Below are positions 30,891 through 41,429 of a stretch of DNA of 64,000 bases, piece by piece. How positions within the stretch are numbered: position 1 is the first letter of the stretch; each line of letters opens with the position of its first letter. The position numbers and the translations under genes were made by a program. The notes below the pieces were generated by a model. The model was not told the DNA's origin, made no database searches, and was given only the letters and a program-made list of their open reading frames with translations. Origin of the DNA: Spiroplasma endosymbiont of Clivina fossor (GTDB lineage: Bacteria; Bacillota_I; Bacilli_A; Mycoplasmatales; Nriv7); contig NZ_OZ035006.1 in NCBI RefSeq assembly GCF_964031115.1, forward strand, positions 1,737,605 through 1,801,604, written 5' to 3'.

Positions 30891-31268
30891 CTAATTTAAA
30901 TCAGTTTCTTTTAGTCATTTGGGAATAATATAATTAAAATTAATATCTTTATCAGCTTCAGATTTTTTAATATTTTCTAAAAATTTTTGTCGATTTTTAA
31001 TTTTAACTTCTTCATACAAATTAATAATTTCTTGCCCCTTAATGGTTGTAATTTTCTGTGCACCGTTGGCATCATACTTAATAACTTCATAATTATTTTC
31101 TGGAAAAATACCGATCACCATCTGATTTGCATATTTAATTGATGGGTATACTAGTTTTCTAGGAACTCAAGAACCACCACCGCTATTGGGAATTGATAGT
31201 AAAATCGCATTTGTTGTTTCAGCAACAATATATTTTTTATTCAAAAATAAATTTTTTAAGTTAGTCAT
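30891..31268 (-). CDS. First early gene of element 2, plectrovirus-related, 125 aa
   Basis: Partner of 5239-5616, differing at two or three residues. An IS5-type element begins 52 bp upstream of its ATG, separating it from the operator region. Confidence 0.75.
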
Positions 31269-31320
31269 TATTTATTAACTCCTCATATCAATAATTTTTT
31301 GGTTTTTGTAAAAAGATAAT

Positions 31321-32389
31321 AGACTTCTTGCAAAATTAATTTAAAATATAATTGAATTGTTGTTTTTAATAAAAAGGTGGAATTTAAATGAAATTTAAAA
31401 AAAATAATCAAATAAGTGATAAAAATTTTTTAAGATTAACTGGTATTAAACATACTACTTTTAATAAAATGCTAGAAATTTTAAAAATAGAAGAATTAAA
31501 AAAGAGATTTCGTCGCGGAAGAACCAATAAATTATCATTAGAAAATCGTATTTTAATGACTTTAGAATATTGAAGAGAATATAGAACTTATTTTCATATT
31601 GCAAAAAGTTATGATATTAGTGAAAGTAGTTGTTATAGAAATATCAAATGAATTGAAGACACTTTAATAAAACACCCTAATTTTCAACAACTTACTGGTC
31701 AAAAATCACTATTAAAAGATTATTTCAAAGATAAGACTGTTATAATTGATGTAACTGAAAGCCAAATCCAACGCCCAAAAAAAGACAAAAACAGCACTAC
31801 TCAGGAAAAAAGAAAAAACACACAATAAAAACACAAGTTATAATTGAAAAAGATAGTAAAAAAATTATTAGTTCTGATTTTTCTTATGGTAAAAACCATG
31901 ACTTTAAAATTTTAAAAGATTCAAAAATTAAATTTTTACCAGAAACAACTGTTTTAGTGGATTTAGGTTATCAAGGCATACAAAAAATTAATCATAATGT
32001 TTTAATTCCTAAAAGAAAATCAAAGAAAAACCCTTTAATATAAAGAAGAAAAGCAAAATAATGAGCGAATTTCAAAAATGAGAATTGTTATTGAAAATGT
32101 TTTTGCTATACTTAAAAAATTTAAAATTATTAGTGAAAAATATCGAAATCGTAGAAAAAGATTTGCTTTAAGATTTAATTTAATAGCTTCAATTTATAAT
32201 TTACAACTATTAGTTTAAATATATTTGATAATTTAAAATTTCAGTCTTTTTTTATTGTAAATAATAATTTTTATTATGTTTTAATGACAAAATATTTGTA
32301 AAAATAATCTAAAAATTATTTTAATAACACTTTTATATTTATTTTAAATTTAAAAATTATAATTATCATATTAATTTTGCAAGAAGTCT
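31321..32389 (+). mobile_element. IS5-type insertion sequence in the early region of element 2
   Basis: Termini AGACTTCTTGCAAAATTAAT and its exact inverse. Comparison with the uninterrupted copy around 5175-5195 shows the insertion point and a likely 3-bp duplication AAT. Same element as at 57834-58901. Confidence 0.85.
31388..32218 (+). pseudogene. IS5-type transposase, disrupted
   Basis: The first frame (MKFKKNNQISDKNF) runs to a stop after an A7 run at 31777-31783, where a -1 shift would enter the second frame. An extra T near 32040 (CCCTTTAATATAAAG) adds a stop before the last acidic residue, so this copy is probably inactive. Confidence 0.75.
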
Positions 32390-32417
32390 AATATATATCC
32401 TTCCTTATATGCAATTT

Positions 32418-32499
32418 CCTAGTTAGCTACCATAGTTAACTATCTAAGAAATCTATGTTATTTCTCTTATGTTTAACTAAGTTATGTTAGCTAACTAGG
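32418..32499. promoter_or_regulatory. Operator-like inverted repeat, element 2
   Basis: Counterpart of 5080-5161. One arm is CCTAGTTAGCTACCATA, with one mismatch to its partner at 32483-32499. Confidence 0.45.
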
Positions 32500-32722
32500 T
32501 GCGAGAAATGCTCGAAATTACCAAAAAGCATTTTTTGGCACACCTAAAAAGTGTTTTCATATTTACAACACAACTTTTTAAATAGAATTTAGTTTTTGTT
32601 CGAACAAGTTAATAAATTAATAAAGTTAGTTTAATTTTATTAATTAAAATACCTACCTCCTTTAAAAAATTATTGTTAAGAGGAACATTCTTACTGGTCT
32701 AAAATGTCTGTGTTACCTTACA

Positions 32723-32736
32723 TCATTTTTCTGAGT
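32723..32736. repeat. Right 14-bp direct repeat of element 2
   Basis: TCATTTTTCTGAGT next to the TTACA terminus. Element 1 sequence resumes here, restoring the codons SELYL and a stop of the Panacea-like gene at 15866. Confidence 0.8.
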
Positions 32737-32822
32737 TGTATTTGTAGATTTATATTTAGAAACATTAAAATAAGCGGTAATATATTAATAATTGTGAATT
32801 AAGTTTAAGGAGGGAAATTAAA

Positions 32823-32933
32823 ATGAAAAGAAAAACAATTAGTTACAGTGATGAAATGATTAAAAGTGGTGTAGAGTTAAATAAGAAAGATAAGTTTATG
32901 AAAGCAATTTCTAAATTATTGGTTAAAAATTAA
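32823..32933 (+). CDS. 36-residue protein, cargo of element 1
   Basis: AAGGAGGG is ideally placed before the ATG. The charged, helical peptide MKRKTISYSDEMIKSG continues to a Lys-rich end. Before element 2 inserted it lay about 80 bp downstream of the Panacea-like gene, so it may be the second member of that cargo pair. No family recognised. Confidence 0.55.
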   Translation: MKRKTISYSDEMIKSGVELNKKDKFMKAISKLLVKN

Positions 32934-33015
32934 AATAATTGAATATGTTTACGCGGGGTTGGATTTTTAATTTGGTTTTGCCAATGGGTAGTAAAGATAA
33001 TAATTTAAAATATGG

Positions 33016-33126
33016 TATTATATACATGGAAGACCTAGGACAAGTTGATTACATGAAGGAATCTAACTGCGGTGTAAACTCAGAACCTCTTGGGCTAAAA
33101 AGGCTATCGTTAACGATAGCCTTTTT
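33016..33126 (+). ncRNA. Possible small RNA with strong terminator in element 1 cargo
   Basis: A TATTATA -10-like box at 33016 is followed by about 75 nt without a ribosome site, then a perfect hairpin AAGGCTATCG/CGATAGCCTT (33097-33126) with T run. The hairpin also overlaps the last codons of the terminase gene on the other strand, so it may simply be a bidirectional terminator. Confidence 0.3.
33097..33126. terminator. Bidirectional terminator at terminase 3' end
   Basis: Perfect palindromic stem with A and T flanks; the terminase stop codon is inside its loop region. Confidence 0.7.
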
Positions 33127-34780
33127 GTTTGCCTCTTATATAAACTCTATTTGGATATAATGCATAAAAGTCTGCATCATAAGGATCGAGATACATTTTT
33201 GGGTCAGGAACATTAGTGCGTTTTTCATCATATCGTAATTCTTCGTAGCATTTGGCAGTAAAAGGATTATTCTGTAAATTTATATGACAATTACCAAATC
33301 CAAACAAATTACGCATTCAAATAACGCGGTCTGTTAAACCGGCTTCTTTGGTTAATGGAGTTGTGTGCTTAATGGCTGTGCTGGTACGAATGTTAAAACT
33401 ATAATCTTCGATTAATTTTGTTTTAATTCATTCCATAGCTGTTTTTGCTTTATCATCATAATTAAAAATAACATGATCAAAATTATAAAAATTTGCTCTT
33501 AAAGTCATGATTTCTTCTATAAAATAACTAATTTTTTCATTTTCAGAAAAATTATCTTCGGGGGTTACAACAATTTCACATATTAAATATGGATCGTAAA
33601 GTTCAGTTTTTTTATATTCTTGAAATCCCCAAAATTTTAGCACAGTATGATCGATTGGCCCAGTTGCTCAATCAACCCCGATACTATAAAAATCAAATTT
33701 ATACATATCAATAGTGGCAACATAAAAATCTTTTAAATCGTATTTTTGTGTATATTTTAAATGTTTTCGAAACGGAAAGATAGTATTATCACTGTCTGAG
33801 TACTCAAAACCATATTTTACAATAGCATATTCATCGGGGTTATCTTTTTTAAGTTGGTTTACTTTTTTTCTTGAAATTTCTGGCAATTTATTTCAAGTGG
33901 AGTCTAATGTTAGTCTTAAAACAAAAATTCCTAAACCCTCAAATTCTTTTTCATTTTCGTATCAGACTTTACCAGTTTCTTTTAATAAATTCATTATCTT
34001 GTCGTTTAATGGTAAAAATGGCGTACAGTATTTTTCATAAAATGGGTGATATTTATCATAGGGGTTGCAAGTGAACGCGACAAAAAAACTTTTTCATAAG
34101 TAGCGCGTTTCTTGTTGTCCTGTCATTTTATCAACAAAGGTTCAAGAAAGTTCTTTTATGGGTTTGTCAGAAATTTTAATCCGATTGCTACGAAACATTG
34201 ACATTTGTAAACGCTCATATCTATAAATTAGTTGTTTATCAGTCAAAGTTTCTTTTTCTTCTGCCATAATTATTTCGTCAGTTCGTGAACACAAAAAACT
34301 AGAACCTTTTACAGCTGTTCCAAAAATTCTATTACCGTTGGCATAACCAATAAAAGTTATTCGTTGATTGGAAGGAAAAATTATTTCTCCGCCCTCTTTA
34401 TTCAATTTTCAAACTATCCCAGTCACCTTAGAGTGCTCAGGTCCAATTTGAATGCCATATTTTTCTTCTAAATATTGACATACATTATGTAAATCAGCAA
34501 TTGTTGTTTCAGAATGTGTATTTTCATAGCGTCGTACTTCTTGAGCGGATGTATCTGTAAAGTTACAACAAATTCATAAATCCCAAGCTAAACAGTTTCA
34601 AGTTTTAAAGGTCATTCTAGCGGTAGGTACAAATCGATAAAAACACCTCGTTGTAAAATATTCTGCTCAATCATCGCCAACTAGTTCCTTAAAGATTTCT
34701 CAAGTAAAACCAAAGTTATTGTCACTAAAATTTAAGTCATATTTTTTATTTAATTGTGAGTAATTAGTTATTTTTTTCAT
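33110..34780 (-). CDS. Terminase large subunit, element 1, 556 aa (intact)
   Basis: N-terminal ATPase with a degenerate P-loop (ARMTFKT at about residues 52-58), SRTDEIIMAEE as Walker B, and FTCNPYDKYHPFY as motif C. The C-terminal RNase H-fold nuclease begins YSIGVDWATG, with VIFNYDDKAK and DPYDADFYAL further on. It packages phage DNA into the procapsid. The frame is open throughout with UGA as Trp, unlike the copy at 17726. It diverges from the transposase gene. Confidence 0.8.
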
Positions 34781-34855
34781 TATACTAATTATTATCTATG
34801 GATATTAACTGTTTTATGTGTTTGATATAGAAAAAAATAAAAAAGGAAATAGAAA

Positions 34856-35968
34856 ATGAAGTATATTGTGCCTAAAAATGATTTAGCAGATTTAAAAGCT
34901 AAATTACAATCTTGAATGACTACGATTTATCATGAAAAATATTATCATAAAGTAAAAAAATGAGTAAGTAAATATCTCAATTTATGTACCAACTTATATA
35001 TGAATAATACAGATAACATATCTGTAAATAAATTGATTAAAAAATATTTTCATGGTAGTAAAATGACATTTTATATTTGAGCTAAAAAAATTATTAATGG
35101 TTATTGTCAAGACAACTTTTATGAATTGCAATTCAAATCAACAACACCAAAAAATATTAAATATCAATTTTCATTAGAAACCAGAAAACAAATTTGTGAT
35201 TATTACTTTGATTACAAATTTGTAGGTGCGGGCGGTGTATTATCGCTTTATCATAATATTCATCAAAAAAATGTGCATGATATCGATACAAATAATGTCC
35301 CCAAATCAATTAATACTTTTTATCGTTGAATTAAACAAGACAAACGCTATGGAGAAATAAAAACGCAAATGAAAAAAGCAAAACGCCATTTTAAGCGTTA
35401 TGAAGTTTCCGAGATTGGTCTTTTACAAATGGATGCTAAAGTGTTTACTGATAAAAATTTTCCTATTGCTAAGCATAGATTATATGTTTATGATTTCATT
35501 GACGAAATAACAAGAATTGCTTTTGGATATGTGTATGATAGTTTAGGAACCAATAATGCCATTAATGCCATGCAAAGAGCAATGAAAGATTTTGGCGAAC
35601 TTGGCATAACAATTAAACGCATTCGCACTGATAATGCTCCGGAATTCACTACTACTAATTGAAGTAATAAAAAAGCATACAAAGTAAAAGAAAGGCCTTT
35701 TACAACCTTTCTTTCAAAAAATGGTATTATCCATGAAACCACACCAATCCGTTCTCCTCAAAGCAACGGAAAGATTGAACGGTTTCACCGTAATTATAAT
35801 AGTTTATTTTGGTTTAAAAAATGTGGTTTTGAAATAAAATTTGATGTTAAGCAATTACAAATTCATTTGAATGAGTGGTACGCATTTTATAATTTCAAAC
35901 GAAAACATAAAAGCTTGAATTACAAAACTCCATTTGAAACTTTAAATAAATTTATTATTGCAAAATAA
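34856..35968 (+). CDS. DDE (rve-type) transposase of element 1, 370 aa
   Basis: Full-length partner of 16538-17650 with the same catalytic residues (QMDAKVF, RTDNAPEF, NGKIERFH) and only a few substitutions. Stop codon 170 bp from the element end. Likely responsible for insertion and possibly replicative transposition of the whole element. Confidence 0.8.
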
Positions 35969-36138
35969 TTATTTAAAAAATAATAGAAACTCGTGAAAAA
36001 TGTTTTAATTTGGTTAATTTTGAATTAAATATTTTTTATTGTGAATAAAATTAATTTTTTTTAATTTTAATAATACAAAATATGGTATTATGAAATCAAT
36101 TAAGAGAAGCATGGTCTAATAACTGTGTGTGATTTACA

Positions 36139-36153
36139 TTTTTAGAACATCCG
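36139..36153. repeat. Right 15-bp direct repeat of element 1
   Basis: TTTTTAGAACATCCG, identical to 4842-4856. Confidence 0.8.
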
Positions 36154-36206
36154 CCTATTGACAATGTTGTTAGTCCCAAAAGAGCTATTGTATTTAAAAA
36201 TTTCAT
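36139..36206 (-). pseudogene. 5' part of small lipoprotein gene with lipobox
   Basis: ATG at 36206 after AAAGGAG encodes MKFLNTIALLGLTTLSIGGC followed by SKNV; SIGGC is a lipobox. Element 1 inserted just after the lipid-attachment Cys. The 3' part is at 4784-4856. Confidence 0.6.
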
Positions 36207-36250
36207 AAATTTAACTCCTTTATTTTATTTTTTCAATATATATATATATA

Positions 36251-38343
36251 TTATACAAAAATTCTTAATATCATTAGAAAAATGGCAAAACCGATTAAAA
36301 ATTGAAATGTGTAATAAAAAGCTGGTACCGTTTTAAAAACTGGAAAAATGGCGGTTGAAAAGTTAACTGTTGCTTTTGCAATAATTGCTAGCGGGTGTAA
36401 AATTGTAATGATTTGTGAAGAAGTAATCATTCAGTTAATCATTTTGATACCAGCATTTTGAATGGCACAGCCAATGTCATTAAAGGTTGGTATTAACCGA
36501 CCTGAATATTTGCAATTTGCTGGCGGAACTAAGTCGTCTCATTCTGAGTTGGTTGAACCGTCAGGAATAAAGGCCGTGGAATTTAATACATTAAAGTCAT
36601 AGATTTTAAAATTGTAGTTAAAGTTGTTTCCTTTATGATAAAGTGGAAATGTTAAGGTAAAAATGTTAATACCATAACGAATATCAATATCGGTATTGAG
36701 ATAATTAATACTGTTAACAGTCTTGCCGGCTGGTAATGTGATGAGTTTATTATCATAAGATTTAAGGACATTAAATTCAATTTGATAGATACTGTTATTA
36801 TCTTTAATAGCATTATAATTCTCTTGATGCGTTTTTTTATCAAAAGTAAAGAAATAACTTCTTAGTAATAATTCCGAATTACCAGTAACATTGATTAAAT
36901 ATTTTTTGGGATAAAAAGTAATTAACGAACGATAAAAGAAACCGATTTGAATAAAGTAATCTTTGTTGTAATTATCTACCCCCTTAAAATCAATTTCGGT
37001 ATGAGTTTTTTCGTCCATGTCAAAAGTAGCATAAAATAAACTGGCAAAGAAGTTACCAAGGATTTCATAGATTTCCTCAAAAATATTTTTGTAATTACTG
37101 TTGTTAATATTAGAAATGTTGTTTTTAAAATAAAGATAAATATCATTTCGTAAATCGGGGTCATAGCGTAGAAAACTAAATTTAACATTTAGATAATTTA
37201 AGGTACCAAAAAGATACTTAATTAGATAATAATCGTTAGCATTTGCAGTGTCATATTTTCAGATTTCACTCTCACCATGTAATAATTGTAAATAATTATT
37301 TCCAGCAATTAGGGTTTTGTTAAATGCCTTAATTTTAAGGACATTATCGTTGGTATCTTCTTGTTTCGAAATGACCATTTTAATCGTATTTGTTCCTTGC
37401 AATTGTGTACTTGTTTCAGTTGCAGTGAATTTAACGGTAAATGTTCTGTCAGCAACATTATCTGTTGTTAAATCAAAAGTAGCACTATCATTTAAGTAAT
37501 TGTTGTCATTATCTTTAATTTCTGTGTTATAGTCGATGCCTTCAATTGCATTATTTACGCCAGTAAGATTATTAATTGTTTCATTAAGTTTTTTTTAATT
37601 TTTTTTATAACTTCAATTTTGGTTGCATTTGTAGGGTCAATTATTTCTGAATTTGGTAAAATAGTTGAAGTTTTGTGATAAAAATAGCTTTCGTCTTTAA
37701 AACCGTGATTTTTAATGGTAAATTCTTTATAATAACCTTTTTCTAAGGTGTCAATGAAATTAAATACCGGTGTTCAATAAAGATAAGAATAATTAAATTT
37801 GTCAAAATCACCACGATGAATCATTAAATAATCAAGGTTATCAATAACATCACTGTATTTATGGTTCCCGTTAAAATTAGTGGTTGTTGTCGGTAATTCA
37901 ATATCGGTAGTTTTTTTATGTTGAAAATTAAATTCTAATCAATTATAAAAATTCCGTGTTTTAATTATTTTACCTTTGATATTGGTTACTTTTAAGTCAC
38001 CATTTCTTCCGAGATTATCAGTTTTTAATGTGCTTATTCCTTCTTCATCTAAATAAATATAACTATTTTTCATAGCTAATGTATTTTTAAAATCAATTGG
38101 TAATTTATTTAATCCGCTTTCATTTTTATCAAATTCACTTAAGGCTATACTAAAATTTTGTCTAAATCCGTCTCACATTCAATTAATTCTTGCTTTTGAT
38201 AAAGTAAATTCGTATGTTTCATTACTTTGTCTTTTATTTCTAATTAGTGAATATGTTGTCATTTCATCATTATTAATGTTTGGGGGAATAGTAAAAATGT
38301 TATTGAAACCAATAGTTAGCACGGTAAATATTTTCATAAACAT
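36251..38343 (-). pseudogene. Plectrovirus P1-like protein, frameshifted
   Basis: It starts after AAGGAGTGATAAAA with a hydrophobic N-terminus. The first frame runs through FDKFNYSYLYW to about 37600, where a poly-A run (EVIKKIKKN) shifts the frame. The second frame continues with a long extracellular-type part and ends with a C-terminal membrane helix (FLIGFAIFLMILRIFV). Total intact length is about 697 residues. The homopolymer site makes a sequencing error possible. Confidence 0.65.
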
Positions 38344-38358
38344 TTTTATCACTCCTTT

Positions 38359-38631
38359 TTAAAATATTTTATTTTTCGTTGGTCTTTTAGTTTTGATTTT
38401 TTTAATAAGTCACTCAATGCTACAGTTCATAATTACCGCTATTGTAATGCATATATCTAAATATCCTAGTATCATAAGTGAAATTAATGCTTCAAATTTT
38501 TCATATAATAATTTCAAATCATTAATTTCCAATTTTAAAAATGGAATGAAAAAGATAGTAATCATAAAAATGTAAGGTAAAATTCTCCATCAATATTTTT
38601 TTAAAGAATTAATGAGTTTGTTTGGTTTCAT
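38359..38631 (-). CDS. Plectrovirus two-helix membrane protein, 90 aa
   Basis: Two hydrophobic segments (about residues 17-32 and 50-72) and a basic tail. Same slot as 969-1352; overlaps the next upstream gene by 23 bp. Confidence 0.6.
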
Positions 38632-39229
38632 TTTTCAAGACTCTTTTTGCTTTAATTTTTTGAACAATAAAGCGGATTAATTTTTCAAATTTAATTGCAA
38701 AATATATTGCTCCGCCTCATCAAAAAACAAATATTCCTGCTAGCATAATGCCACTATTAAATTTGCCAAAGAAATCAACCATCTGTTTATTCATAAAATC
38801 ATTAAATTCTTTACTTGTTCCGGTTATTCATTTAGTATCGATTACTGTTAATGCACAAATTAATAAGCTTATAAAGATGAAAATGATACTTAATGATACT
38901 TTTAACCACTGCTTTTTAAAAGAATTTTTAATTTTTAATCTTAATGGTGTTTTTTCTTTTGAATTATCTTTTTTAAATAATTTTCCTAAAAGTTTTTTCA
39001 TTTTAATTCTCCTTTCGTGTTTAAAAATTTTTAATTTTTCATTTTCAATTATTAAGTCTGATATTTGATTAATATGAATAATATTTCACTTTTCTAGTTT
39101 TAAAATTTCTTTATTTTTTTCCATTATTATGTATTTAAGAGTATTAACACTATTTTCTAATATGCCATTAACAATTTTTAATTTGTCATTTTCTATTTCT
39201 AATTCTTGGTTTTTAGTTCATTTTTCCAT
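38609..39229 (-). CDS. Plectrovirus coiled-coil and membrane protein, 206 aa (possible internal start)
   Basis: The frame opens at MEKWTKNQELEIEND, a coiled coil of about 70 residues, and continues without a stop into a basic segment and two membrane helices. An internal ATG at 39001 has a strong AAAGGAG, so a 130-residue C-terminal product may be made separately. No counterpart is seen in the first provirus. Confidence 0.5.
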
Positions 39230-39233
39230 TTTT

Positions 39234-39482
39234 TTACCTACCTTTAATCACAATAAATAAAGCAATAAGTACACAAGTTACACCAAGAATGGTAAAAATT
39301 GGGTGTTGCGAAAATGTTCGCGCCATTGGTTTAAACAGTTCTAAAATTGTTAAATTGCTAGTAATAAACTTTTGGAAATTGGCAAGACCCTCGCTAATAT
39401 AGTTCGTTAAAGTTTCAAAATGACTACCAGCTAAAAGCCCAAGAACAGTTATTAAGATAAAAATAATAATTAGTTTAAACAT
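39234..39482 (-). CDS. Plectrovirus small membrane protein, 82 aa
   Basis: Homologue of 1356-1601; two membrane helices with FKPMARTFSQHPIF between. Confidence 0.7.
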   Translation of the reverse strand: MFKLIIIFILITVLGLLAGSHFETLTNYISEGLANFQKFITSNLTILELFKPMARTFSQHPIFTILGVTCVLIALFIVIKGR

Positions 39483-39484
39483 TG

Positions 39485-39769
39485 TTAGTTACCTTGTTTT
39501 GTTTTTATTGGTTTTATTTGTTTTTTAGTTTTTCCTCACGCACTTAACCGCCCTTTATTTTTAACAGCATATTGACGTTGTCTTTCTAAATTAACTTGTT
39601 GACTACCAAATCCAAGAATAATTGCCATAAGAAATTCTACAGCAAGTGTTAAGAATAAAGGAAATATTAATTGAATTTTCGTTCCTGGCACTTCTAAACT
39701 TCAAATTAAATCAAAAACTTTATAAAGCATTTGGGCGAGAAAGTCGGCCATTTTTGCAAGATTTTCCAT
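39485..39769 (-). CDS. Plectrovirus membrane protein with basic tail, 94 aa
   Basis: Homologue of 1611-1937 beginning MENLAKMADF; one membrane helix and a Lys/Arg-rich tail. Confidence 0.65.
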
Positions 39770-39772
39770 TTT

Positions 39773-40759
39773 TTATTGTTCCTTTTCTTTCATTTTTCTT
39801 AAAAATTTGCTAAATTTATCCATTTTTAAGTATTCTAAGTCTTCTAAATCAATTGCTGTGTCAGCATAGTATTTATCTTCATAGTCGGGATTTACTTTTG
39901 AATTTAAGTAATCTCTTAAAAATGCTAGGTAAAAAGAATTGTAAGTGTTAAGTATTGGTAAAGGAATTTTTAGTTTAAAAAAATAAATATCAAGTTCAGA
40001 AATATCACGATATTTAATACGGCGACCCTTTTTGCTATTTTTAGCATCAATTAAGGTGTTTCGTCAGCGTTCATATTCTTCGATGCTTGTAAAGGTGCCA
40101 TAGATGACTTTTAAGTAAGGGCGAAAAATATTAACTGGTTTTTTACGAATTCCTACAATCACATTATTGGCAATATCACGAACTTTAACTCAAATATGTT
40201 TATCTCTTTGACCGCTAGCGAGAACAATATGACCGAAATGGCGTGCCAGAGTGAAATATTCTTGAATACCGGTTTCTTCGTTTTTGGTATTATTTTTTTC
40301 TCAATCAGTTCCTTCTAAAAATAAGTTGGTTTCATCTCATAAAAGTAAGGTTTTGTCTGGCAATACCGGATAATCAAAATCTAATAATCCCATATGACCT
40401 AAACTTAATTTTTGGGTTTCTAGTAATGGAAAGGTTGAGGCGATATGATATTTCTTCTTTTTTAGTAATTTTGATGCGTATACTAGAAAGGCGGTTTTTC
40501 CAGTTCCTAATGAACCAATAACGATGTTTAATGGTGAGTTTTTTAAGAAGTTAATAACTTTGTTAATTTGTGTTAAATTACCGATTTTAAAAAGAAAAAT
40601 CAAAATACAACCCACTAAAAATAAATAGCTTACAATGTTTTTAAAATAACCGTTGTAAATATATCAAATTGCTCCGCAATGTCATAAAATTAAAAATGAG
40701 GTGCGATTTAATTCAATAAAATGGTTATTTTTTTCTATTATTCATTTGCAAAATTTCAT
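39773..40759 (-). CDS. Zot-like assembly ATPase, 328 aa
   Basis: Walker A GSLGTGKT after two membrane segments; homologue of 1951-2940 with matching length. The start at 40759 has GAGGTG upstream. Confidence 0.85.
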
Positions 40760-40783
40760 CTTGCACCTCACTTTATTTTTTTG

Positions 40784-41029
40784 TTAGCGTACTGCTCCAA
40801 GTAATTTTTCAAACATTTTAAAGCAAATAAAAAATATTGCCAAAATAAATGGAAAAATGAATATTCAGTAGTCAGCAAAGAAGTTACCGACTTGTGGCAT
40901 ATTAACAGCAATAATTTCTCACATTTTAGTAAACGCCGTTATAATTGCATTTCACAATTTAGTCATCGCATCACTAGCTGTTATTTTTTCCACTGTTGCT
41001 GGTGCATCGGCCAAGAAAGTTCCAATCAT
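40784..41029 (-). CDS. Plectrovirus major coat protein, 81 aa
   Basis: GGGGGTG ribosome site, short polar N-terminus, amphipathic middle, a long membrane helix and a basic end (FKMFEKLLGAVR). Homologue of 2972-3214. Confidence 0.75.
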
Positions 41030-41048
41030 ATAATCACCCCCTTTCTTT

Positions 41049-41183
41049 TTAAAACATTCATCATTTATATTCAAAGTTTTTCTTAAATTTGTTAAAACCA
41101 CTATTAACCTTAACACGATTGTATTTTTTCCTAATTAATTTTGAATTTCTTTGTGAATGCATCACAATGTAACTTCGCGACAT
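41049..41183 (-). CDS. Small basic protein of plectrovirus, 44 aa
   Basis: Very basic (NSKLIRKKYNRVKV) and without a membrane helix, directly upstream of the coat gene. Nearly identical to 59650-59784. Its charge suggests nucleic-acid binding. Absent from the first provirus. Confidence 0.5.
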
Positions 41184-41194
41184 TACTTTTTCTT

Positions 41195-41426
41195 CTATCT
41201 AAATACCGATATTGTTTTTCAAAGTAGCATTAGAATAAATCACACCATAATCGCTGTTAAGAATCAAAAAGCAATGTTTGCTATTAAAAGTCAAAAGCGG
41301 TACTTCGGTTAATTTAATTTCTTTACCACCAGTAATATGAGCCGGAATAGTTGTAATTTGAATAAATAAATCTCAGAAAGTTTGTTTAATTTGTTCTCAA
41401 TCAAATTCTTTTAAGTTTATTATCAT
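41195..41426 (-). pseudogene. Plectrovirus small membrane protein, frameshifted
   Basis: Matches the intact gene at 59796-60029 up to IKLTEVPL, then a length difference near 41300 (CAAAAGCGG versus CAAAGCAGCGG) shifts the frame and the membrane helix is lost. Confidence 0.6.
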
Positions 41427-41429
41427 TTT

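Larger units (their letters stand above)
16368..32722. mobile_element. Element 2: complete transposable tailed-phage-like element nested in element 1
   Basis: The unit is about 16.4 kb with the same two termini as element 1 in opposite orientation. Content from left to right: DDE transposase, terminase (frameshifted), Panacea/toxin cargo, structured RNA, small membrane gene, structural operon and early genes on the minus strand, IS5-type insertion, and the TGTAAGG end. The flanking 14-bp repeat and the reconstruction of a continuous element 1 gene across it support transposition rather than a simple inverted duplication. Confidence 0.8.
4857..36138. mobile_element. Element 1: transposable tailed-phage-like element, interrupted by element 2
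   Basis: The ends begin TGTAAGGTAACACAG (left) and TGTAAATCACACACAG (right, inverted). They share TGTAA, ACACAG, TTAGAC and a subterminal CTCTTAA, so they act as imperfect terminal inverted repeats with 5'-TG termini. The interior carries virion, terminase and DDE transposase genes. Without element 2 and one copy of its target repeat, the unit is about 14.9 kb. Both ends lie in a plectrovirus-associated lipoprotein gene. Confidence 0.8.

Noticed and set aside
5239-31268. A simple large inverted duplication of the chromosome
   Set aside because: The gene order in the two arms is circularly permuted, and each junction carries the same element termini and its own direct repeat, which two nested insertions explain and a plain inverted duplication does not.
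32939-33160. 73-codon protein between the 36-residue gene and terminase
   Set aside because: No ribosome site, it runs through the terminator hairpin, and the composition looks non-coding; a short RNA or terminator is preferred.
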